This document shows, piece by piece, positions 15,109-21,477 of a stretch of DNA of 21,477 nucleotides. Within the stretch, counting starts at the first letter, position 1. Each line of letters starts with the position of its first letter. Source of the stretch: an uncultured Clostridia bacterium (lineage in GTDB: Bacteria; Bacillota; Clostridia; TANB77; CAG-508); the NCBI GenBank assembly GCA_934177555.1, contig CAKPPL010000010.1, positions 1-21,477 on the forward strand, written 5' to 3'. The notes under the pieces were generated by a model. That model searched no databases, was not told where the DNA came from, and saw only the letters and a list, made by a program, of their open reading frames with translations. The position numbers were made by a program, and so were the translations under genes.

Positions 15109-15969
15109 ATGCAAGAATATAAAATTGATAATATTGACTCTTTTGAATTAGCAGACATATTTGAATGTGGTCAATGTTTTAGATGGATCAAACAACTTGA
15201 TGGAAGCTATACAGGTGTTTTTAAAGGTAATGTATTAAATGTTCAAAAATCAGGAAATACTGTTTATTTTAAAGGTGTTTGTAATGGTAATATAAAAGAT
15301 GTTGTTACTGATTATTTTGACTTAAATAGAGATTATAAAAAAATAAAATCTGAATTATCTTTAATTGATGATAATATAAAAACTAGTATTCAATATGGAC
15401 AAGGCATTAGAATTTTAAATCAAGATTTATGGGAAATGATTATTTCATATATTATTTCTGCTAATAATAATATTCCTAGAATAAAAGGAATTATTGAAAG
15501 GCTTTGCAAATCTTATGGTCAGGAAATAGAGTTTGAAAATAATATATATTATACATTTCCTTCTGCAAATGATTTAAAAGACGTTACTGTTCAAGATTTT
15601 AGAAATCTAGGAACAGGTTTTAGAGATATTCGTTTATATGAAACGGTTCACATGATTTTAGATAAAAAAGTGGATTTAGTAGAAATGGAAAACAATCCTA
15701 ATACCATAGAAGTTAGAGATGAATTATTATCTCTTTCTGGTGTAGGACCTAAAGTAGCTGATTGTATTTTGTTATTTTCTACTTTAAAAAGATTTGAAGT
15801 TTTTCCTATTGATGTTTGGGTTAGACGTGTTATGAATGAATTATATATAAAAAATGATGATGAAACAAAAGTAAATAAAAAAGAAATTGAGAAATTAGCA
15901 CATGATAAATTTGGAAACTTAGCAGGAATCGCTCAACAATATTTATTTTATTGGAAAAGAGAAGCATAA
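15109..15969 (+). CDS. ogg: 8-oxoguanine DNA glycosylase/AP lyase, OGG1 type
   Basis: Excises 8-oxoguanine from DNA by base excision repair. The 286-residue protein has the OGG N-terminal domain (FECGQCFRW at 18-26, near the lesion pocket) and a helix-hairpin-helix GPD domain. In the latter, LSLSGVGPKVADCI (207-220) contains the Schiff-base lysine K215 and PIDVWVRRV (233-241) contains the catalytic aspartate D235. WEMIISYIISANNNIPRIK (108-126) is the typical family helix. No iron-sulfur cysteine loop is seen at the C-terminus, as expected for OGG. Length fits the bacterial OGG1-like group. The ATG has AGGTGAT upstream. Symbol use differs among annotations of this group. It is monocistronic with its own terminator. 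Confidence 0.92.
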   Translation: MQEYKIDNIDSFELADIFECGQCFRWIKQLDGSYTGVFKGNVLNVQKSGNTVYFKGVCNGNIKDVVTDYFDLNRDYKKIKSELSLIDDNIKTSIQYGQGIRILNQDLWEMIISYIISANNNIPRIKGIIERLCKSYGQEIEFENNIYYTFPSANDLKDVTVQDFRNLGTGFRDIRLYETVHMILDKKVDLVEMENNPNTIEVRDELLSLSGVGPKVADCILLFSTLKRFEVFPIDVWVRRVMNELYIKNDDETKVNKKEIEKLAHDKFGNLAGIAQQYLFYWKREA

Positions 15970-15971
15970 TT

Positions 15972-16000
15972 AAAGGGACTTTTTTACAGCCCCTTTTTTT
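15972..16000. terminator. Terminator between ogg and leuS
   Basis: AAAGGG (15972-15977) pairs with CCCTTT in the run at 15990-16000, with one internal mismatch and an extra C-G pair, followed by a T-tract. It begins 3 nt after the ogg stop and touches the leuS stop from the other strand. Confidence 0.75.
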
Positions 16001-18416
16001 ATTTTACTACTACATTATATATTTTATTTTTTACATAAATTTCTTTAACTATTGTTTTTCCATCAAGTTGATTTTCTATTACTTTATGTACTTTTTCTTT
16101 TATAGATGATTCATCTTCATCTATATTAATCATAATTGTAGCTTTTAATTTACCATTTATTTGTATAGGTAATTCTATTTCATCACTGATTGTTTTTGCT
16201 TCATCATATGTTGGCCATTCTTCATATGCTATTTCGTTTTCATATCCTAATTGACTCCAAAGTTCTTCTGTCATATGTGGTGCAAATGGATTTAATAAGT
16301 GTAAAAATGTTTTAAATTCTGCTTTATTTATTGATTTTTCCTTATAGAATTCATTTACCATTGTCATAAATGTAGATATACATGTATTGAATTTCATTTC
16401 TTCTATATCTGAAGATACTTTTTTTATTGCTCTATGCATCATTTTTTCAAATTTTGGTGAATACTCATTTCCATCTACTAATATTGTTTGTAAATTCCAT
16501 ACTCTATCTAAGAATTTTGCACATCCTCTTATACTTTCCATTGACCAAGGTGCTGTTTGATCAAAAGGTCCCATAAACATTTCATATACTCTGAAAGCAT
16601 CTGCTCCAAATTCATTAACTATATCATCTGGATTTACTACATTTCCTTTTGATTTTGACATTTTTTCTCCATTGCTTCCTAATATCATTCCATGTGATGT
16701 TCTCTTTTGATATGGTTCTTTTGTAGGTACAACTCCAATATCATATAAAAATTTATGCCAAAATCTTGAATATAATAAATGTAATGTTGTGTGTTCCATT
16801 CCACCATTGTACCAGTCTACTGGTGACCAATATTCTAGTGCTTCTTTTGATGCTAATTCATTATCATTATGTGGATCCATATATCTTAAATAATACCATG
16901 ATGACCCTGCCCATTGTGGCATTGTGTCTGTTTCTCTTGTTGCTTCTCCTCCACAATGTGGACATGTTGTTTTTATCCATTCTGTATGTTTGGCTAATGG
17001 TGATTCTCCATTTTCTCCTGGTTCATAGTCTTCTATATCTGGTAATTTTAGTGGTAATTCTTTTTCGTCAAGTGGAACCCAACCACATTTTTCACAATGT
17101 ACCATTGGTATTGGTTCTCCCCAATAACGTTGTCTTGAAAATACCCAGTCACGAAGTTTATAATTTACTTGTTTTTTTCCTATTTTATTTTTTTCTAAAT
17201 ATTCAATTACTTTTTTCTTTGCATCTTGTACTGTTAAATCATTTAAAAATTCTGAGTTTATTAAAATTCCTGTTTCTACATCTGTAAATGCTTCTTTTTG
17301 AATATCTATTTCTTCTCCTGAATTTGATTTTATTACTTGTATTATTGGTAAATTGAATTTTGTTGCAAAATCATGATCTCTTGTATCATGTGCTGGAACT
17401 GCCATTATAGCACCTGTTCCATATGTTATTAATACATAATCTGATATCCAAATTGGTATTTCTTTTCCTGTTAATGGATTTATTGCTTTTATTCCTTTTA
17501 TTTCACATCCTGTTTTTTCTTTGTTTAATTCTGCTCTTTCAAAGTCTGATTTTAATGATGCTTTATATTTGTATTCATTAACTTCTTCTATATTAGTTAT
17601 TTTTTCTTTTAATTCTTCTATTATATGATGTTCTGGTGCAACTACCATATATGTTGCTCCAAATAGTGTGTCTGGTCTTGTTGTATATACTGTTAATGTT
17701 TTTTCTGTATCTGCTATTTTAAATTCTACTTCTGCTCCTTCACTACGTCCAATCCAATTTTTTTGTTGTGCTTTGATTTTATCTAAGTAATCAACTTCGT
17801 CTAAATCATCTATTAGTCTTTGAGCATATTTTGTGATTTTTAACATCCATTGTGATTTTTCTTTTTGTACTACTGGACTTCCACAACGTTCACATACACC
17901 ATTTACAACTTCTTCATTTGCTAAGCCAACTTTACATCCTGTACAAAAGTTAATTGGCATTGTTGCTTTATATGCTAATCCATGTTTATATAATTGTATA
18001 AATATCCATTGTGTCCATTTATAATAATTTGGATCTGTTGTATTTATTTCTCTTGACCAATCAAATGAGAATCCTATTGATTTTAATTGCTCTTTAAAGT
18101 GATTTATATTTTTCTCTGTTGTTATTTTTGGATGTATATGATTTTTTATTGCATAATTTTCTGCTGGTAATCCAAATGCATCAAACCCTATTGGAAATAA
18201 TACATTATATCCTTGCATTCTTCTTTTTCTTGCTATTATATCTAATGCTGTGTAACTTCTTGGATGACCAACATGTAGTCCTTGTCCAGATGGATAAGGG
18301 AATTCAATTAGTCCAAACCATTTTTTTATTGTTGTATTGTTTTTTGCATTAAATGTTCCTTCTTTATACCATTTTTCTTGCCATTTTTTCTCTATTTCTC
18401 TGAAATTATAACCCAT
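15999..18416 (-). CDS. leuS: Leucyl-tRNA synthetase
   Basis: Attaches leucine to tRNA-Leu in the cytoplasm. The 805-residue protein has the class I signatures HVGH (48-51) and KMSKS near 583-587, and the CP1 editing domain with TTRPDTLFGATYMVVAPEH. The bacterial-type stretch PIPMVHCEKCGW and cysteine pairs (FCTGCK...CERCG, CPHCGG) look able to bind zinc. The anticodon-binding helical domain with HLLNPFAPHMTEELW and a C-terminal small domain complete it. Length is normal for bacterial LeuRS. GGAGAGAGG lies upstream of the ATG. Its promoter starts transcription about 26 nt before the ATG, too close for a T-box leader, so tRNA-sensing control in cis is not evident. Monocistronic. Confidence 0.98.
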   Translation of the reverse strand: MGYNFREIEKKWQEKWYKEGTFNAKNNTTIKKWFGLIEFPYPSGQGLHVGHPRSYTALDIIARKRRMQGYNVLFPIGFDAFGLPAENYAIKNHIHPKITTEKNINHFKEQLKSIGFSFDWSREINTTDPNYYKWTQWIFIQLYKHGLAYKATMPINFCTGCKVGLANEEVVNGVCERCGSPVVQKEKSQWMLKITKYAQRLIDDLDEVDYLDKIKAQQKNWIGRSEGAEVEFKIADTEKTLTVYTTRPDTLFGATYMVVAPEHHIIEELKEKITNIEEVNEYKYKASLKSDFERAELNKEKTGCEIKGIKAINPLTGKEIPIWISDYVLITYGTGAIMAVPAHDTRDHDFATKFNLPIIQVIKSNSGEEIDIQKEAFTDVETGILINSEFLNDLTVQDAKKKVIEYLEKNKIGKKQVNYKLRDWVFSRQRYWGEPIPMVHCEKCGWVPLDEKELPLKLPDIEDYEPGENGESPLAKHTEWIKTTCPHCGGEATRETDTMPQWAGSSWYYLRYMDPHNDNELASKEALEYWSPVDWYNGGMEHTTLHLLYSRFWHKFLYDIGVVPTKEPYQKRTSHGMILGSNGEKMSKSKGNVVNPDDIVNEFGADAFRVYEMFMGPFDQTAPWSMESIRGCAKFLDRVWNLQTILVDGNEYSPKFEKMMHRAIKKVSSDIEEMKFNTCISTFMTMVNEFYKEKSINKAEFKTFLHLLNPFAPHMTEELWSQLGYENEIAYEEWPTYDEAKTISDEIELPIQINGKLKATIMINIDEDESSIKEKVHKVIENQLDGKTIVKEIYVKNKIYNVVVK

Positions 18417-18449
18417 TTATCCTCTCTCCTTATTTACTCTAATATAACG

Positions 18450-18478
18450 ATTATACTAGCAAAACAGCTAAAAGTCAA
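18450..18478 (-). promoter_or_regulatory. leuS promoter
   Basis: On the minus strand, TTGACT (18478-18473), exactly 17 bp, and consensus TATAAT (18455-18450). The predicted start near 18443 leaves a leader of about 26 nt. Confidence 0.8.
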
Positions 18479-18491
18479 TGAATTTAAGAAA

Positions 18492-18523
18492 ATAAGTAAT
18501 CAAACAATAGTCTGATTACTTAT
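18492..18523 (-). terminator. Terminator of the Lon-like protease gene
   Basis: A perfect 11-bp inverted repeat, ATAAGTAATCA (18492-18502) and TGATTACTTAT (18513-18523), with a 10-nt loop and TTTTCTT following on the minus strand. Its 5' arm includes the stop codon of the gene. Confidence 0.8.
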
Positions 18524-20906
18524 CACATATTTTTGCATATTTTTTTAATTTTTCATATACTAAATAATTTACTGTACCTGCTGGAAATTTTCCGTCTTTG
18601 TCTTTTTTTCCTGCTGGAACTCCTGTTAAAACTTCTATTCCTTCATCTATTGATGATATTGCATATATATGGAATTCCTTATTTTTTACTGCTTCTACAA
18701 CTTCATCTGATAATTGTAAATTGTTTACGTTTTGTACTGGTATCATTACACCATGTGTTCCATCTAACCCACGCATTTTACAAATTTGGAAAAATCCTTC
18801 TATTTTTTCATTGACTCCACCTATTGGTTGTATTTGTCCTTTTTGGTTTACAGATCCTGTTACTGCGATTGATTGATTTATTGGTATTTCTGATAAACTT
18901 GATAATAATCCATATAGTTCTGTACTTGATGCACTGTCTCCATCAACACCATTATATAATTGCTCAAAACATATACTTGCTGTTAAACATAATTGTATAT
19001 CTTGTGCAAATAATTCCCCTAAATATCCTGAAAGTATATATACACCTTTTGTGTGTGTTGAACCAGATAATTCAACTTCTCTTTCTATATTTACAACTCC
19101 TGTTTTTCCTGTATATGTGTTTACAGTAATTTTTGCTGGCTTTCCAAAAGTGTAATCTCCTATTGTCATTACTGTTAACCCATTTATTTCTCCTACTGAT
19201 TGTCCTTTTGTATTTATTAGAAGAGTATTTTCTTTTATCATTTCTACATATTTTTCATCATATTTTTTTATTCTTTCAACTCTTTCATATAATGCTTTTT
19301 TTATAAAATCTTCTGTTATTATTTTTGATTTAGATAATTTTGCCCATGTACCAGCTTCTCCTATTATTTGTGCTAAATCACTAAATCTTGTTGATAGTTT
19401 TTCGTTATCTCCTGCTAATCTTGATGCATATTCTACAACTCTTGCCATTGCTAGTTTATCAAGATGTGGTAATTCTTCTTGTTCACAGAATGTATGAACA
19501 AATCTTGCTAATTTATTTACATTTGCTTCATTTATTGGTGCTGTTTCTTCAAATTCTACTTTTATTTTAAATAATTTGCTAAAATCTGAATCCATTGATA
19601 ATAAAGTATGATATATATTAGCATTTCCTATTAATATTACTTTTAAGTCTAATGGTATTGGTTCTGGTTTTAATGATATCATTGCCATTGATGTTCTTTG
19701 TTCTGTTGCTGTATTGTCTATGCTTAATTCTTTTACTCTTAATGCTCTTTTTAATTCTTCATAACATATTCCATTTGCTAATAAGTCTTTTGCTTGGAAT
19801 ATTATATAGCCTCCATTTGCTTTATGTAATAAGCCTGGTTTTAACATTGTAAAATCTGTTTTTAATGAACCATAATAATTTTCGTATTCTAATTTACCAA
19901 ATAAGTTATGATAAGAATAGTTTGAGTCCATTATTACTGGACATCCTTCCATATTGCTGTTGTCAATAAATAAATTTACTCTATAATTTAAACATGGGTC
20001 TATTTTTCTTTGTTGTGGTCCTTGTTGTGGCTGTTGATTATTTTGTTGTTGGTCTTCTTCTAAAAAGTATGATACATTTTTTAATACATCTTGTTTTACA
20101 TCATTTAAGAATTGGTTTATTTTTTTGTTTCTTTTGTATTTAGATTTTATATAATTTATGTGTGCATTTACTGTTAATAGTGCTACATTTGATTGCCATT
20201 CTGATACTTTTTTATCAGATTGTCTTTCTATTTGTTTTATTTGACTTATTGCATCCATTATTTGTTGTTGTACTATTACAGATTTTGCTTCATATTCTTG
20301 TTTTATGTTTTCTTCTAGTTTTGCAAATTCTTCTTCTTGTAATATTTTACCATCTATTACTGGCATCATATATATGCCATTTTGTGCTGATTTTACTTGA
20401 AATCCTTGTTTTAATGAGCTTTCATTTAACTTGCTCATAACAATTTCTCTTTTTTCTTCATATTCTTTTTTTATTAGTGCTTTTTCTTTTTCAAAGTCAT
20501 CTGCATTAAATGTTTTTTTTATGTCTTTTTTTACTTCTTTTATGAAACCATCCATACTATCTTGGAATTCTTTTCCTTGACCTGCTGGTAATGATACTGC
20601 TATTGGTTCATTTGGATTTTGAAAGTTGTATATATAACACCAGTCATTTGGTGTTTTCTTTTTTGGTGCGATTTTGTCTAAATAGTTTTTGGCATACATT
20701 GTTTTTCCTACACCACTTGGTCCTTCTATATATATGTTGTTTCCTTTTACATCTACATTTACTCCAAATTCAAGTGCTTTTATTCCTCTTTCTTGTCCTA
20801 TACCATCATTTATTGGTTCTAATTCTGCTGTTGTTTCAAAATGGAACATTTCTGGGTCACATACCATTTTTAGGTCTTTATAATTTAATTCGTTTTTTTC
20901 TTTCAT
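18516..20906 (-). CDS. Lon-like ATP-dependent protease (AAA_32 / peptidase S16)
   Basis: A 796-residue ATP-dependent serine protease of the LonB/LonC-like group with an AAA_32 ATPase domain. The Walker A motif GPSGVGKT is at 62-69, followed by a long helical insertion at about 130-290 (KKEYEEKREIVMSKL...EENIKQEYEAK) and a Gln-rich linker at about 293-307. The second half of the ATPase contains LLHKANGGYIIFQAKDLL. The C-terminal S16 domain holds the catalytic serine in GVDGDSASS near residue 656 and the catalytic lysine in GGVNEKIEGF near 699. It lacks the N-terminal LAN domain of classical Lon and shows no membrane segment, so it is probably cytosolic and involved in protein quality control. 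GGAGG stands just before the ATG. Monocistronic. Confidence 0.93.
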   Translation of the reverse strand: MKEKNELNYKDLKMVCDPEMFHFETTAELEPINDGIGQERGIKALEFGVNVDVKGNNIYIEGPSGVGKTMYAKNYLDKIAPKKKTPNDWCYIYNFQNPNEPIAVSLPAGQGKEFQDSMDGFIKEVKKDIKKTFNADDFEKEKALIKKEYEEKREIVMSKLNESSLKQGFQVKSAQNGIYMMPVIDGKILQEEEFAKLEENIKQEYEAKSVIVQQQIMDAISQIKQIERQSDKKVSEWQSNVALLTVNAHINYIKSKYKRNKKINQFLNDVKQDVLKNVSYFLEEDQQQNNQQPQQGPQQRKIDPCLNYRVNLFIDNSNMEGCPVIMDSNYSYHNLFGKLEYENYYGSLKTDFTMLKPGLLHKANGGYIIFQAKDLLANGICYEELKRALRVKELSIDNTATEQRTSMAMISLKPEPIPLDLKVILIGNANIYHTLLSMDSDFSKLFKIKVEFEETAPINEANVNKLARFVHTFCEQEELPHLDKLAMARVVEYASRLAGDNEKLSTRFSDLAQIIGEAGTWAKLSKSKIITEDFIKKALYERVERIKKYDEKYVEMIKENTLLINTKGQSVGEINGLTVMTIGDYTFGKPAKITVNTYTGKTGVVNIEREVELSGSTHTKGVYILSGYLGELFAQDIQLCLTASICFEQLYNGVDGDSASSTELYGLLSSLSEIPINQSIAVTGSVNQKGQIQPIGGVNEKIEGFFQICKMRGLDGTHGVMIPVQNVNNLQLSDEVVEAVKNKEFHIYAISSIDEGIEVLTGVPAGKKDKDGKFPAGTVNYLVYEKLKKYAKICDK

Positions 20907-20953
20907 TTTCGTCCTCCGTGCTTTTTTCTATTTTATCCTTTTTTTACTTTTTT

Positions 20954-20982
20954 ATTTTATATTAGTTATCTTTTTTTGTAAA
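20954..20982 (-). promoter_or_regulatory. Promoter of the Lon-like protease gene
   Basis: On the minus strand, TTTACA (20982-20977), 17 bp and TAAAAT (20959-20954). I searched the upstream sequence for a CIRCE-type dyad or a CtsR-type repeat and saw none, so heat-shock control by those regulators is not indicated. Confidence 0.55.
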
Positions 20983-21055
20983 GCATTTTGAGGAATATTT
21001 AATAAAAACTCTTATTTTTTTAAGCCATTTTAAGAAAATATGTTTGCATATTTTT

Positions 21056-21088
21056 AGCCGTAAGTTTTTTACTAAAAAACTTACGGCT
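21056..21088. terminator. Strong 15-bp hairpin downstream of the right-edge gene
   Basis: AGCCGTAAGTTTTTT (21056-21070) and AAAAAACTTACGGCT (21074-21088) form a perfect 15-bp stem with a 3-nt loop, 9 nt beyond the stop at 21098. The T-rich tail is on the plus strand, while the gene it follows is on the minus strand. There a second small hairpin (AATATG-CAAA-CATATT, about 21038-21053) comes next. Confidence 0.65.
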
Positions 21089-21097
21089 TTTTCCTTT

Positions 21098-21477
21098 TTA
21101 ATATTGTGTTATTTTATGGGCTGTTTCTGCACTGCTTGATGCTGTTTTACTTGCTTCGATTTTGACACTAGATTTTAGAGAAACTACGGGACGAAGACGG
21201 CAGTAGTAGTAGTAGTTCGCGCCAACATCTGAGTAAAACAAGTTAATGCCGTCAAGGGTAGAGTAAGCGTAACGCAAGCCAAAGATAGCATCACTAGAGC
21301 TACAACGAGCATAACGGGTAGCCAACCAATATGATGCGCTTGATGAAAATAACACTTTTTTTCCTTCTCCAAAATTATTCTTGCATCCCAATATGTTTGG
21401 GTTACTGTTAAGTTTTCAGTTGTACCAAATGTATTTGTTGTTAATCCGTTTGTATATCCATTTTCGTTTGTATATGT
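21098..21477 (-). CDS. C-terminal part of a probable variable surface protein, frame broken at an A7 run
   Basis: The gene enters from the right edge. The upstream frame reads as a Thr/Asn/Gly-rich exported-type sequence (GYTNGLTTNTFGTTENLTV, then QTYWDARI). After the run of seven A (21356-21362 on the coding strand) the sensible sequence continues in the -1 frame as SASYWLATRYARC, LFYSD, YYYYCRLRPVVSLKSSVKI, ending at 21098. I recall SYWLA[ST]R...[VL]RPVVSL endings from large gut Clostridia proteins with C-type-lectin-like variable ends; this is memory, not a search. The stretch at about 21185-21330 is GC-richer and poor in adenine on the coding strand compared with everything else here. The break can be an indel, a sequence error or a slip at A-AAA-AAG, which sits in the correct phase for a -1 shift. 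Confidence 0.6.

Noticed and set aside
18417..18515. T-box leader ahead of leuS
   Set aside because: The gap is only about 100 bp, the promoter sits 26 nt from the start, and no T-box sequence or specifier hairpin is present.
21184..21372. Separate 62-residue protein in the second frame
   Set aside because: It is the out-of-frame continuation of the upstream frame of the same gene; the other frame holds the family-like SYWLATR and RPVVSL motifs.

Overview
The window is strongly AT-rich (roughly a quarter G+C by eye) and uses the standard bacterial code with many A/T-ending codons. A Spo0A-type regulator, a DUF6514 protein typical of Clostridia, a Firmicutes-type topoisomerase III and purine-rich ribosome binding sites point to a low-GC Clostridia-type Firmicute, plausibly an uncultured gut lineage. 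This is inferred from gene content, not from a marker-gene search.

Layout. (1) 1-6176, minus strand: the N-terminal part of topA, running off the left edge, preceded by a DUF6514 gene that starts at TTG; then mfd followed by a SpoU/TrmH RNA methyltransferase with its own terminator. (2) 6177-10666: an accessory island. A small secreted beta-rich protein (A1) and a membrane-anchored protein (B1) are on the plus strand. They face a paralogous pair (A2, B2) on the minus strand. Between the two pairs sits a frameshifted Spo0A-like response regulator, also on the minus strand. Both A genes have an array of 10-bp-phased AAAAAGTCAC-like direct repeats upstream of a promoter with a weak -35 box. Each A gene is separated from its B gene by a 13-bp hairpin. 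(3) 10667-11050: a lone plus-strand gene of unknown function with a strong promoter and a leader hairpin that covers its ribosome binding site. (4) 11088-14990, minus strand: an operon of a membrane-anchored protein, two tandem paralogous HD-domain proteins and topB. (5) 15109-15969: an Ogg-type DNA glycosylase, divergent from that operon. (6) 15999-20906, minus strand: leuS and a Lon-like (AAA_32/S16) protease, each with its own promoter and terminator. (7) 21098-21477: the C-terminal end of a gene entering from the right, with a base composition unlike the rest and a reading-frame break at a run of seven A.

How the genes fit together. The housekeeping genes centre on DNA topology, repair and translation (topA, mfd, topB, ogg, leuS, an RNA methyltransferase). 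The most interesting part is region 2: a duplicated secreted-plus-membrane protein module with shared phased operator-like repeats and an embedded Spo0A-like regulator. I know of no described system with this layout. The right-end gene may be a hypervariable surface protein. No tRNA, rRNA, CRISPR array, insertion sequence or transposase was found.
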